A stretch of DNA of 64,000 nucleotides from Geodermatophilus poikilotrophus. GTDB lineage: Bacteria; Actinomycetota; Actinomycetes; Mycobacteriales; Geodermatophilaceae. This document shows, one piece after another, positions 24,726 through 32,466 of this stretch. Each line of letters starts with the position of its first letter. The first letter of the stretch is position 1. The notes below the pieces were generated by a model. It was not told the origin of the DNA and searched no databases. It saw only the letters and a program-made list of their open reading frames with translations. The DNA lies in contig NZ_FOIE01000007.1 of NCBI RefSeq assembly GCF_900111455.1, positions 184,959 to 248,958 on the forward strand. Reading direction: 5' to 3'. The position numbers and the translations under genes are program-made.

Positions 24726-25646
24726 CTAGAGGCGGTCCTGGCCCAGGTGGTCCTGGTCGACGTCGACCCGCTCACGGCGCACCTGGTCGCGGACCTGCAC
24801 GTGCTCCTGCACCCACTCGGTGCGCAGCCGCACCCGCTCCACCGGCACGACCTCGGTGCCGATGACGGGCCGCTCGGTGTGCAGCACGATGGTCTCCGGC
24901 AGGCCGCCGGTGCCGACCGTGTCGAGGGCGCCGGCCGTCGCAGGGGCACCGTCGCCCAGGGGGATCTCCTCGATCCGGATCTCCTCGCGGCGGATGGGGA
25001 CGGTGACCTGCACCTCCTCGGTGACCACGTACTTGACCACCCGCACCCGCTTGGCGGCGTAGCGCTCGGTGACCACCCGCAGCTGCTCCTCGCTGCGGGT
25101 CATGGCGCCGTCGGTCGGGGGCGGCGTGGGCACGGCGGCGGCCGGCACGGTCCGGTCGCGGTCGGCCTCCCGGTCGGTACCGGCGGTGTCCTGCCGGGTG
25201 CCGCCCGCCCTGGTGTCGGCCGGCAGCTGGGAGAGGTCACGGGTGGTGGTGTCGTCGCCGGCCAGGGCCGTCGTCGTCCCGGCCGTCGTCGTCCCGGCCG
25301 TCGTGGTCCCGGCCGTCGTCGTCCCTGCCGTCGTCCCGGCGTCCAGGCCGTAGTGCTGGCGCAGCAGCGCCTCGGCCTCGGGGTCGAGGTGCTGGTCGGA
25401 CACCGACGGCGCGGTGCGGACCGCGTCCTTGGTGACCGGCAGGCGCACGCTGCCCTCGGCGAAGGTGGCGTCGATCGCGGGGACGACGGAGTGCCGGGTG
25501 CCGAACAGCCCGGTGGAGACCGCCACCCAGGTGGGGGCGCCGGTGCGGTCGTCGGTGAAGAAGTGCTCGACCGTGCCGATCTTCTCGCCGTCGGGGCCAT
25601 AGGCCGCGCTGCCGATCGCCGCGGACAGTTCTCGCTCGCTCAACAC
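24726..25646 (-). CDS. PRC-barrel and DUF2382 (YsnF-type) stress protein
   Basis: 306 residues. N-terminal PRC-barrel (IGSAAYGPDGEKIGTVEHFFTD split over two strands, then TWVAVSTGLFGTRHSVVPA). A Thr/Gly/Ala linker contains a tandem AGTTT repeat. A C-terminal DUF2382 domain (SEEQLRVVTERYAAKRVRV, VTVPIRREEIRIE, VVPVERVRLRTEWV) follows. The family is typical of general stress regulons. GTG start with GGGGAG eight bases upstream. A 9-bp perfect inverted repeat (GCAGGTCCC at 25669, GGGACCTGC at 25682) sits in its upstream region. Confidence 0.88.
   Translation of the reverse strand: MLSERELSAAIGSAAYGPDGEKIGTVEHFFTDDRTGAPTWVAVSTGLFGTRHSVVPAIDATFAEGSVRLPVTKDAVRTAPSVSDQHLDPEAEALLRQHYGLDAGTTAGTTTAGTTTAGTTTAGTTTALAGDDTTTRDLSQLPADTRAGGTRQDTAGTDREADRDRTVPAAAVPTPPPTDGAMTRSEEQLRVVTERYAAKRVRVVKYVVTEEVQVTVPIRREEIRIEEIPLGDGAPATAGALDTVGTGGLPETIVLHTERPVIGTEVVPVERVRLRTEWVQEHVQVRDQVRRERVDVDQDHLGQDRL
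25266..25337 (+). repeat. 15-bp in-frame tandem repeat
   Basis: Four full units of GGCCGTCGTCGTCCC (one with a base change) plus a partial fifth. On the minus strand they encode the AGTTT repeats in the linker of the DUF2382 protein. The unit length is a multiple of three, so copy changes would keep the frame. Confidence 0.9.
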
Positions 25647-25789
25647 CGGGTCGGCTCCCCTCGTCCTCGCAGGTCCCCCGCGGGACCTGCCGGGTCCAGC
25701 GTGCCCACCCGGGACACCGGCCGAACATGGGTCGCCGCGCGGCGTCCGCCGGTGTGCCGACCCGCTCTCCTCTGCCTACCGTGGCATCC

Positions 25790-27373
25790 GTGACCAGCGA
25801 GCACATCGAGGTCGAGCGCAAGTTCGAGGCCGGCGAGGGTTTCGCCCTCCCGGACCTGACCGGTGTCGGGGAGGTCGCCGCGGTCGGCGACCCGGAGGAG
25901 CAGTCGCTCGAGGCGACCTACTACGACACCCCGGACCTGCGGCTGCTGCGCTCCCACGTGACGCTGCGGCGGCGCACCGGCGGGGCTGACGCCGGCTGGC
26001 ACGTGAAGCTGCCGGCGGCGGCCGGCGCCCGGCGGGAGCTGCACCAGCCGCTGGGTCGCGCGGCCCGCACCGCCCCGCGCGCCGTCGTCGCACCCGTGCT
26101 CGGCCTGCTGGGCACCGCCGCGGCCGAGCCGGTCGCGACCGTCTCCACCCGCCGGGTGGTGCACCGGCTGCTCGACGAGGGCGGCCGGGTGCTGGCCGAG
26201 GTGGCCGACGACGCCGTCGTCGGCACGGCGTTCGCGACCGAGCCCGGCGAGCCGGCCACCGTGACCACCTGGCGCGAGCTCGAGGTCGAGCTGGTCGACG
26301 GTGACGAGGCCCTGCTCGAGGCGGTCACCGAGCGGCTCGTCGCGGCCGGCGCCCGTCCCTCCGCCGTCCCCTCGAAGCTCGGCCGCGTGCTCGACGGGCG
26401 GCTGCCGGCGTCGGCGGCCGCCGCCCCGGAGGCGGCGGACGACGGGAAGACGGGCAAGGGGAAGAAGGGCAAGAAGCAGAAGGCCCCGGTCCGCACCGCC
26501 GGCGAGGTGGTCCTCGGGGCGGTGGCCGGGCAGCTGCAGGCGCTGCGGGACGCCGACCTGGCGGTGCGCGCCGAGCAGCCCGAGGGGGTGCACGACCTGC
26601 GGGTCGCCTGCCGCCGGCTGCGCAGCATCCTCGCCGCCTTCCGCCCGGTGCTCGACCGCGAGCGCACCGACCCGCTGCGCGAGGAGCTGCGGTGGGTGGG
26701 CGCCCAGCTGTCCGGCGCCCGCGACACCGAGGTCGCGCTGACCCACCTGCGGGAGCTGGTGGCGGCCCAGCCGGTGGAGCTCGTGCTCGGCCCGGTCGCC
26801 GCCCGGCTGCAGCAGACCGAGATCAAGGACCACCACGCCGGCGCCGGCCGGGTCACCCGCACGCTCACCGACCGGCGGTACCTCCGGCTGCTCGACGCCC
26901 TGGACGCGCTGCTGGCCGACCCGCCGGTCACCGAGCTGGCCGCAGCGCCCGCCCCGGCGCAGCTGGCCGACGCCGTCCGCCGCACCGGGAAGCGGCTGCG
27001 CCGGGTCGTCGACGCGGCCCGCGAGGCCGAGGGCGACGACCGGCACCACCTGCTGCACGAGGTCCGCAAGGCCACCAAGCGGGTCCGGTACACCGCGGAG
27101 GTCGCGGAGGCCGAGTTCGGTGCGCCGGCGACGGCGCTGGTCGACTGCACCAAGCAGGTGCAGGACCTGCTGGGCGCCGCGCAGGACACCGTCGTCACCC
27201 GGGACGTCGCCGTGCGGGTCGGCCGGGCCGCCTTCGCGGCGGGCGAGAACGCCTGGACCTACGGCCGGCTGCACGGCCTCGAGGAGGCCCGTGCCGAGGC
27301 CGCCGAGGCGGGGTTCTGGACGCTCGAGCGGGGGTTGCGTCGCGCCGTCAAGGCCGTGGCCTCGTTACCCTGA
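25790..27373 (+). CDS. CYTH and CHAD domain protein
   Basis: 527 residues. N-terminal CYTH domain with the EVERKFE signature, YYDTPDLRLLRSHVTLRRR and a terminal Lys in SKLGRVL. A Lys/Gly linker (KTGKGKKGKKQK) leads to a CHAD domain rich in conserved His and Arg (GVHDLRVACRRLRS, HEVRKATKRVRYTAE). CYTH domains hydrolyse or bind triphosphates and CHAD binds polyphosphate granules, so a polyphosphate-associated phosphatase role is likely. TACCGT at 25777-25782 lies seven bases before the GTG and no ribosome-binding site is visible, which suggests a leaderless transcript. Confidence 0.92.
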   Translation: MTSEHIEVERKFEAGEGFALPDLTGVGEVAAVGDPEEQSLEATYYDTPDLRLLRSHVTLRRRTGGADAGWHVKLPAAAGARRELHQPLGRAARTAPRAVVAPVLGLLGTAAAEPVATVSTRRVVHRLLDEGGRVLAEVADDAVVGTAFATEPGEPATVTTWRELEVELVDGDEALLEAVTERLVAAGARPSAVPSKLGRVLDGRLPASAAAAPEAADDGKTGKGKKGKKQKAPVRTAGEVVLGAVAGQLQALRDADLAVRAEQPEGVHDLRVACRRLRSILAAFRPVLDRERTDPLREELRWVGAQLSGARDTEVALTHLRELVAAQPVELVLGPVAARLQQTEIKDHHAGAGRVTRTLTDRRYLRLLDALDALLADPPVTELAAAPAPAQLADAVRRTGKRLRRVVDAAREAEGDDRHHLLHEVRKATKRVRYTAEVAEAEFGAPATALVDCTKQVQDLLGAAQDTVVTRDVAVRVGRAAFAAGENAWTYGRLHGLEEARAEAAEAGFWTLERGLRRAVKAVASLP

Positions 27374-27452
27374 GAGAGGACCCCTCTCCCGTCGGCCTCC
27401 TTGCAGGGTCCTGCCGCGAGCCTGCGAGCGGTGGGAGGCGAGGAGGTCCTTC
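27374..27452. repeat. Dispersed palindromic element, copy E (inverted core)
   Basis: Starts at the CHAD stop with GAGAGGACCCCTCTCCC and ends in GGAGGTCCTTCC. The centre, read on the minus strand, is CCCACCGCTCGCAGG, GCTCGCGGCAGGACC, CTGCAAGG, close to the cores of copies B and D. The element supplies the region in which the next gene's start must lie. Confidence 0.75.
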
Positions 27453-28696
27453 CGCTGTCCCTGATCGGCCTGCTGGGCTTCGCCACCGTCGTCCTCCTGG
27501 CCGTGCTGCTGCTGCACGGCTACCTGTGGTGGCGGCTGGTCCGCAGCACCACCCGGCCGGGCCGCACGCGGCGGCTGCTGACGCTGGGCGTGCTCGTCCT
27601 CGCCGTCCTCCCGGTGGGGGCGGTCCTGCTGCGCCGCGAGGACTCGGTGCTCAGCACCGTGGTGCAGTGGGTCGGCTTCAGCTGGCTGGGCGTCGCGTTC
27701 TACCTCTTCCTGACCCTGCTGGTGCTTGAACCCGTCCGCCTGCTGTTGGGCCGGCGGTTCCGCAGCGCACCGACCGCGGAGCCCGTCGCCGTCCCGGTGG
27801 GAGCCGTGCCCGCGCCGGGGGAGACCCCGGTCCCGGAGGACCGCGGTGTCGCCGACCCCTCGCGGCGCTTGCTGCTGGCCCGCGGTCTCGCCGTCACGGC
27901 CGGCGCCGTCGCGCTGGGGACGGCGGGCACCGGCGCGTACCTGGCCAACAGCGCCCCCGTCGTCCGCCGGGTGCCGGTGACGCTCGCCGGGCTCGACCCG
28001 GCCCTGGACGGCCTGCGCATCGTGACCTTCTCCGACGGCCACCTGTCGGCCATGTCGAGCACCCGGCGGTTCGAGCGGCTGGTGGAGATCGTCAACGCCC
28101 AGCAGCCCGACGTCGTGGCGATCGTGGGCGACCTGGTCGACGGCGAGCTCGGCGAGCTGCGCGAGGAGGTGGCACCGCTGGCCGACCTGGTCAGCGCGCA
28201 GGGCGTCTACTTCGTGACGGGCAACCACGAGTACTTCGTCGACACGACCGCCTGGTTGCGCCACCTGCCCACCCTCGGGGTCCAGGTGCTGCGCAACGAG
28301 CGGGTGCCCATCGTGCGCGGCGGCGCGTCGGTCGACCTGGCCGGCATCGACGACCGGACGGCGATCCGCTCCGGCGTACCCGGTCACGGCGCCGACCTCG
28401 ACACCGCGCTGGACGGCCGCGACGACGCCGTTCCGGTCGTGCTCATGGCCCACCAGCCGGTGCAGGTCGAGCAGGCGGCGGCGGCCGGGGTGGGCCTCCA
28501 GCTGTCCGGGCACACGCACGGCGGCCAGCTGTGGCCCTTCGACTACGCGGTGCGGCTCGACCAGCCGGCGGTGCAGGGGCTGTCCCGGGTCGGCGACACC
28601 CAGCTCTACGTCACGACCGGCGCGGGGTTCTGGGGTCCGCCGATGCGGATCGGCGCGCGGCCCGAGGTCGCGGTCGTCGAGCTCCGCGCCCCCTGA
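27431..28696 (+). CDS. Membrane metallophosphoesterase
   Basis: About 421 residues. Three or four membrane helices in the first 100 residues, a Pro/Val linker, a further hydrophobic segment (RGLAVTAGAVALGTAG, possibly Tat-like with a preceding RR) and a calcineurin-type phosphoesterase domain. Metal-binding motifs: FSDGHL, VGDLVDG, TGNHEY, MAHQP and SGHTHGG. Relatives include YkuE-type phosphodiesterases acting on the outer face of the membrane. The start is ambiguous: GTG at 27431 has no ribosome-binding site, while CTG at 27455 has GAGGAGG at the right distance. Both lie in or at the edge of repeat copy E. Confidence 0.9.
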   Translation: MGGEEVLPLSLIGLLGFATVVLLAVLLLHGYLWWRLVRSTTRPGRTRRLLTLGVLVLAVLPVGAVLLRREDSVLSTVVQWVGFSWLGVAFYLFLTLLVLEPVRLLLGRRFRSAPTAEPVAVPVGAVPAPGETPVPEDRGVADPSRRLLLARGLAVTAGAVALGTAGTGAYLANSAPVVRRVPVTLAGLDPALDGLRIVTFSDGHLSAMSSTRRFERLVEIVNAQQPDVVAIVGDLVDGELGELREEVAPLADLVSAQGVYFVTGNHEYFVDTTAWLRHLPTLGVQVLRNERVPIVRGGASVDLAGIDDRTAIRSGVPGHGADLDTALDGRDDAVPVVLMAHQPVQVEQAAAAGVGLQLSGHTHGGQLWPFDYAVRLDQPAVQGLSRVGDTQLYVTTGAGFWGPPMRIGARPEVAVVELRAP

Positions 28697-28699
28697 GGG

Positions 28700-29266
28700 T
28701 CAGAGCTCACGCAACGCCGACAGCGCCTCCTCCATGACGTCCTCGAGCGACAGCTCGCCGCCGGACTCGGCCCAGCGCAGCAGCGCCTGCGTGTACGCCG
28801 ACAGGTGGGCGGTGACGACCACGGTCGAGGCCGGGTGTCCCTGCTCCCCGTCGCAGAGTGCGTCGAGGAACATCTGCGCCGTCGCCCGCTCGTACTCCGC
28901 CGCTCGGTAGCGCAACCGCGGGGTGGCGGCGATGAGCTGCCAGCGGGCCAGCGCGCCGGACCGGCGCTCCCCCTGCAGGCCCTGGAGGAACTGGCGGAGC
29001 ACGCCGCGCACCCGCTCGCCGAGGGGGAGGTCGGGCGGCACCGACGCGAGCAGGGCGGTGACCTCGGCGCGGTCCGGCGGCGCCATGATCAGGTCGTCCT
29101 TGCTCGGGTAGTGCGCGTAGAAGGTCTGCACCGAGACCCCGGCTGCGCCGGCCAGTCGGGAGATCGGCACGTCCTCGTACCCGCTCTGCCGGAACAGCTC
29201 CATCGCGGTGTCGTAGATCCGCTGGTGCGTCGAGGCGTACTGACGGGCGCGGTGGTCCTGGGCCAC
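28700..29266 (-). CDS. TetR family transcriptional regulator
   Basis: 188 residues. An N-terminal helix-turn-helix (IYDTAMELFRQSGYEDVPIS, LAGAAGVSVQTFYAHYPSKDDL) of classical TetR type is followed by a ligand-binding helical domain ending in LEDVMEEALSALREL. GTG at 29266 with GAGGGGGA six bases upstream. It converges with the metallophosphoesterase gene (stops three bases apart) and diverges from the GntR gene. The inducer and targets are unknown. Confidence 0.92.
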   Translation of the reverse strand: MAQDHRARQYASTHQRIYDTAMELFRQSGYEDVPISRLAGAAGVSVQTFYAHYPSKDDLIMAPPDRAEVTALLASVPPDLPLGERVRGVLRQFLQGLQGERRSGALARWQLIAATPRLRYRAAEYERATAQMFLDALCDGEQGHPASTVVVTAHLSAYTQALLRWAESGGELSLEDVMEEALSALREL

Positions 29267-29340
29267 GACCGGTCCCCCTCTCGTCCGCGGCGCCTCCGGC
29301 GCTCGGCCACTTCTGACAGGGACCGGGCGAGAACGCCGAG

Positions 29341-29362
29341 ACGACACCACATCATGTGTCGT
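29341..29362. promoter_or_regulatory. Candidate TetR operator
   Basis: ACGACAC at 29341-29347 and GTGTCGT at 29356-29362 form a perfect 7-bp inverted repeat. Inside it CACATCATGTG is a second, offset palindrome. It lies 75 bp upstream of the TetR start and within the divergent region, a usual location for autoregulation. Confidence 0.45.
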
Positions 29363-29449
29363 GCCCGGTGCATCCGCAGCACTCCCGTGTCGGCTCCCCG
29401 TCCCGCCGGGGGACGAGCCGGGCGCCGGGGGGACACGGCCGGGTGAGGG

Positions 29450-29478
29450 AGACGTCTGTAGACGACCAGACGTCTACA
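29450..29478 (+). promoter_or_regulatory. Candidate GntR operator
   Basis: Two copies of the palindrome AGACGTCT (29450-29457 and 29468-29475) are 18 bp apart. TGTAGACG (29457-29464) and CGTCTACA (29471-29478) form a perfect 8-bp inverted repeat. The site lies just upstream of the -10-like TACCTT at 29486-29491, so binding would block the gene's own promoter. Confidence 0.6.
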
Positions 29479-29498
29479 CGCGCAGTACCTTTGGGGAC

Positions 29499-30239
29499 GT
29501 GACCAGCGCCGTGTCGGGACCGAAGTACCTGTCGGTCCGCGAGAACCTGCGACGCCGGGTGTCCGCGCTGCCCGAGCACACCCTGCTCCCGCCGGAGCCG
29601 GTGCTGTGCGAGGAGTACGGGGTCAGCCGGATCACGCTGCGCCGTGCCGTCGACGGCCTGGTCGCCGACGGTCACCTCGTGCGCGAGCAGGGCCGGGGCA
29701 CCTACGTGACCCGCCCCGCGATCCGCCACGAGTACCGCGAGAGCTTCGTCCACCGCATCGCCGGGTGGAGCTCGGTGATGACCGAGCAGGGCGCGCAGGT
29801 GGGCACCACGGTGCTGACCCAGCGGATCGTCCCGGTCCAGCCGCCCGTCGCCACCGAGCTGGGTCTGGAGCCCGCGACCGATGTCGTCGAGCTGGTCCGG
29901 CTGCGCAGCGTCGACGGCGCACCCAACCACGTGGCGCACAGCTTCCTGCCGGCCGCCACGTACCCGGAGGCCGCCGAGGTGGACCTGAGCGAGGGCTCGC
30001 TCTACGAGTTCCTCCGGCGGGAGTACTCCGCCGACCTCGCCACCGCCCGGATCGTCGTCGACGTCGGCACCGCGGCGCCGGAGGAGGCCGACCTGCTGCG
30101 GGTGGTCGCGGGTTCGCCGCTGCTGGTGGTCCGGACGACGGTCCGCGACAGCGCCGGCCAGCCCCTCGTGCACAGCTTCTCCCGGCTGCGGCCCGACGTC
30201 AGCCAGGTGGAGTTCGAGGTCTCGGTCAGCGGCCGCTGA
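29499..30239 (+). CDS. GntR family regulator (HutC/UTRA type)
   Basis: 246 residues. Winged helix at the N-terminus (PKYLSVRENLRRRVSALPEHTLLPPE is one continuous helix-turn region; the recognition part is YGVSRITLRRAVDGL, then EQGRGTYV). A UTRA ligand domain follows (VVELVRLRSVDGAPNHVAHSF, then LYEFLRREY) ending in SRLRPDVSQVEFEV. UTRA domains bind small metabolites such as sugar phosphates or amino acid derivatives. GTG at 29499 is preceded by GGGGA and by an operator-like site. Confidence 0.92.
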   Translation: MTSAVSGPKYLSVRENLRRRVSALPEHTLLPPEPVLCEEYGVSRITLRRAVDGLVADGHLVREQGRGTYVTRPAIRHEYRESFVHRIAGWSSVMTEQGAQVGTTVLTQRIVPVQPPVATELGLEPATDVVELVRLRSVDGAPNHVAHSFLPAATYPEAAEVDLSEGSLYEFLRREYSADLATARIVVDVGTAAPEEADLLRVVAGSPLLVVRTTVRDSAGQPLVHSFSRLRPDVSQVEFEVSVSGR

Positions 30240-30375
30240 CGGAGGACCCCCGTCCTCCCCACCCTCCGCAGGCTCAGAGTGCGCCCCTGGACGGGAGCCG
30301 TTCCCGCACCCCACCAGGCTCGCGGCGGGACCCTGCACGGGGCCGTCAGGGCTCGCGGCGAGCCGCTGACCATCG
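30240..30375. repeat. Dispersed palindromic element, copy F (double unit)
   Basis: Directly after the GntR stop: GGAGGACCCCCGTCCTCC, CGCAGGCTC, CGCCCCTGGACGGGAGCC. A second unit then gives CACCAGGCTCGCGGCGGG, ACCCTGCACGGGGCCGTC and AGGGCTCGCGGCGAGCC. The module order matches copy A. Confidence 0.7.
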
Positions 30376-30424
30376 GGCGCGGACTACCGTCGGCGCGGTC
30401 GCTCCCCGTCGTCCCGGAGGTCCC

Positions 30425-30910
30425 ATGCCCCAGCCGGTCACCGTCACCGGGAGCCGCGAGGTGCCCCACGAGCGGCCCCGGGTGTGGCGGGCGCTCGCCG
30501 TCCTGGAGCCGTACTGCGCCGTCTGCGACGTGTCCTACGTCGTCGACGGCCGGGGCGCGCCGGGCCGCGGGACCCGGTTCGTCTGCGTGCCCGGCCGCCT
30601 CGACGACGGCGTGCAGCCACCGGCCGGTTCCCCGCAGGGCGAGATCGTCGAGTGGGTGCCGCAGGAGCGGGTCACCACCCGCCTGCAGCTGACCCCCGAG
30701 ACCTGGACGACGACGATCGAGCTCGCCGACGCCGGGCCCGGCGCCACGCGCGTGACCATCACCGTCAGTCACGAACCGCACTCCGCCGGGGGGCTCCCCC
30801 AGCGGCTCACCCAGCGCCTGATGCGCGGTGGCGTGCGGGAGATGGTGCAGCGCACGGTGGACGGCGAACTCGACCGGTTGCCCGCCCACGTCGCCCGCAC
30901 GCAGGGGTGA
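30425..30910 (+). CDS. SRPBCC family protein
   Basis: 161 residues with the START/polyketide-cyclase fold: VTVTGSREVPHERPRVWRAL, EIVEWVPQERVTTRLQL, TRVTITVSHEP and a final amphipathic helix. Such proteins bind hydrophobic ligands; no ligand can be inferred. ATG at 30425 with GGAGG five bases upstream and a -10-like TACCGT at 30385-30390. Confidence 0.85.
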   Translation: MPQPVTVTGSREVPHERPRVWRALAVLEPYCAVCDVSYVVDGRGAPGRGTRFVCVPGRLDDGVQPPAGSPQGEIVEWVPQERVTTRLQLTPETWTTTIELADAGPGATRVTITVSHEPHSAGGLPQRLTQRLMRGGVREMVQRTVDGELDRLPAHVARTQG

Positions 30911-31037
30911 TCATCTGATCGGGCGAGGCGCGCATCGTCTCCTCGACCGCCGGGTACAGGGGAGCCATGATTCGGAGTGCAGCACCCGGCGCTGTGCCGG
31001 GTGCGGGCGCTCCGGACGGGCTACCGAGGAGTTGGCT

Positions 31038-31310
31038 ATGGAAATCATCGGTTTGATCATCGCGGGACTCATCATCGGCCTGCTGGGGAAGTTCGTCGCC
31101 CCCGGTGCGCGAGACAACACGCCCCTCTGGCTCACGCTGCTGTGCGGCATCGGCGGGGTGCTCATCGGGTACTACCTGAGCGGCGCGCTGGGAGTGGCGG
31201 CCACTCCGGGCATCGACTGGATGAGGTGGATCATCTCCATCATCGTCGCAGCGGTGCTGGTGGTGGCGGCATCGACGCTCACCGGCCGGAACAGCCGCGC
31301 CATCCGCTGA
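31038..31310 (+). CDS. GlsB/YeaQ/YmgE family membrane protein, copy 1
   Basis: 90 residues with three hydrophobic helices: MEIIGLIIAGLIIGLLGKFV, LTLLCGIGGVLIGYYL and WIISIIVAAVLVVAA. Ends in GRNSRAIR. The family (transglycosylase-associated proteins) is stress-linked and of unknown mechanism. ATG with GAGGA seven bases upstream. It is a diverged paralogue of the gene at 31412; the DNA after both stops is also related, so they arose by tandem duplication. Confidence 0.9.
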   Translation: MEIIGLIIAGLIIGLLGKFVAPGARDNTPLWLTLLCGIGGVLIGYYLSGALGVAATPGIDWMRWIISIIVAAVLVVAASTLTGRNSRAIR

Positions 31311-31396
31311 CGCCGGTCCCCCGGGGGGCTCCACAGCTGGACGGAGTCCCCCGGGGTCAGTCGGCCGGACGGGGTCGGCGCCCACGGCCCGTGAGC
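31311..31396 (-). pseudogene. Relic of the 3' end of the MBL-fold gene
   Basis: Read on the minus strand, 31327-31390 encodes GPWAPTPSGRLTPGDSVQL. The functional MBL gene ends GPGTPTPFSRLAPGDSVEL at the equivalent place after the second YeaQ gene. By eye the two DNA stretches match at about 47 of 58 positions. The relic lacks the stop codon (TGG instead of TGA) and has no body. It also forms the hairpin at 31319-31356, now likely to be the terminator of YeaQ copy 1. Confidence 0.75.
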
Positions 31397-31411
31397 ACCA
31401 GGGAGTAGACC

Positions 31412-31681
31412 GTGCAGATCCTCGGCCTCATCGCGGTCGGCTTGGTCATCGGGGCCCTGGCCCGGCTGCTCCAGCCCGGCCGCCAGCGGATGAGCATCCT
31501 CGCCACGATGCTGCTCGGCGTCGCCGGCGCGGTGATCGGCGGTCTCATCGCCGACTGGCTGGACGTCGGCTCGATCACCGAGCTGAACTTCTGGGGCTTC
31601 CTCTTCGCCCTGCTCGCCGCGATCCTGCTCATCGGCGTCGCCGAGGGCGTGGCCGCAGGCCGCAACCGCGCCGTCCGCTGA
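31412..31681 (+). CDS. GlsB/YeaQ/YmgE family membrane protein, copy 2
   Basis: 89 residues, three hydrophobic helices (MQILGLIAVGLVIGALARLL, ATMLLGVAGAVIGGLIA, LFALLAAILLIGVAEGVAA) and the GRNRAVR end. GTG start with GGGAG ahead. A hairpin at 31690-31725 overlaps the end of the convergent MBL gene and is the counterpart of the one after copy 1. Confidence 0.9.
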   Translation: MQILGLIAVGLVIGALARLLQPGRQRMSILATMLLGVAGAVIGGLIADWLDVGSITELNFWGFLFALLAAILLIGVAEGVAAGRNRAVR

Positions 31682-31699
31682 ACCCGGCTCCCCGGGGGC

Positions 31700-32338
31700 T
31701 CAGAGCTCGACCGAGTCTCCCGGGGCCAGCCGGCTGAACGGCGTCGGGGTCCCCGGCCCCCGTTCACCCAGCAGGCCGCCGACGATGCCCAGGCCGGCGT
31801 CGTTGAGCAGCCCGTCGTGGATGGCGTAGGCCTGGTCCGCGTCCACGGCGCGCACGTAGTCGATCACCTCGGCGATCCTCGACCACGGGGCGTGCACCGG
31901 CAGCAGCAGCGTGGCCACCGGCTCGGTGGGGACCGTGAAGGCGTCCCCCGGGTGGAAGACCACGCCACCGACCAGGAACCCGACGTTGCCCACCCGCGGG
32001 ATCTCCGGGTGGATGACCGCGTGCAGCTCCCCGTGCACGGTGACGTCGAACCCGGCGACGGTGAGCGCGTCGCCGTCCCCCACCACGTGCACCCGCCCGG
32101 CCGCGCCGTCGAGCCGGCCGGCCACCGACCCGTTGGTCCAGACCTCCAGCGCGGGGTCGGCGTCCATGGCCGCGCGGAGCACGTCGGGCGCGAAGTGGTC
32201 GGCGTGCTCGTGGGTCATCAGGACCGCGCCCGCCCCGTCCAGCGCCGACGGGTCGGTGAACGCGCCGGGGTCGATGACGAGCCGCCGGTCGTCCTCGCTG
32301 AGGACGACGCAGGCGTGCCCGTGCTTGGTCAGCTCCAT
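31700..32338 (-). CDS. MBL-fold metal-dependent hydrolase (UlaG-like)
   Basis: 212 residues, a compact metallo-beta-lactamase fold. Landmarks: MELTKHGHACVVL start, VIDPGAFTD, metal motif MTHEHADHF, then VHGELHAVIHPE, FHPGDAFTV and a final AIHDGLLN. It resembles the short hydrolases near ascorbate-6-phosphate lactonase UlaG; substrate unknown. ATG at 32338 (alternative ATG at 32347). Its last codons sit inside a hairpin shared with YeaQ copy 2. Confidence 0.9.
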   Translation of the reverse strand: MELTKHGHACVVLSEDDRRLVIDPGAFTDPSALDGAGAVLMTHEHADHFAPDVLRAAMDADPALEVWTNGSVAGRLDGAAGRVHVVGDGDALTVAGFDVTVHGELHAVIHPEIPRVGNVGFLVGGVVFHPGDAFTVPTEPVATLLLPVHAPWSRIAEVIDYVRAVDADQAYAIHDGLLNDAGLGIVGGLLGERGPGTPTPFSRLAPGDSVEL

Positions 32339-32466
32339 GTCTGGCATCCTGCCCGGGCCCCGCGAGACCCGCCCGGCCCGCTCCCGGGTGCACTGCTCCA
32401 CCCGGACGGGTGAGGTGACCGCCGTCGACGGTGACGTCGCAGCGGCGTCCTGCCGACACCTGGGGC

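Noticed and set aside
25266-25337. Possible CRISPR-like repeat
   Set aside because: The 15-bp units are contiguous without spacers and encode an in-frame peptide repeat. No CRISPR array or cas gene was seen in the window.
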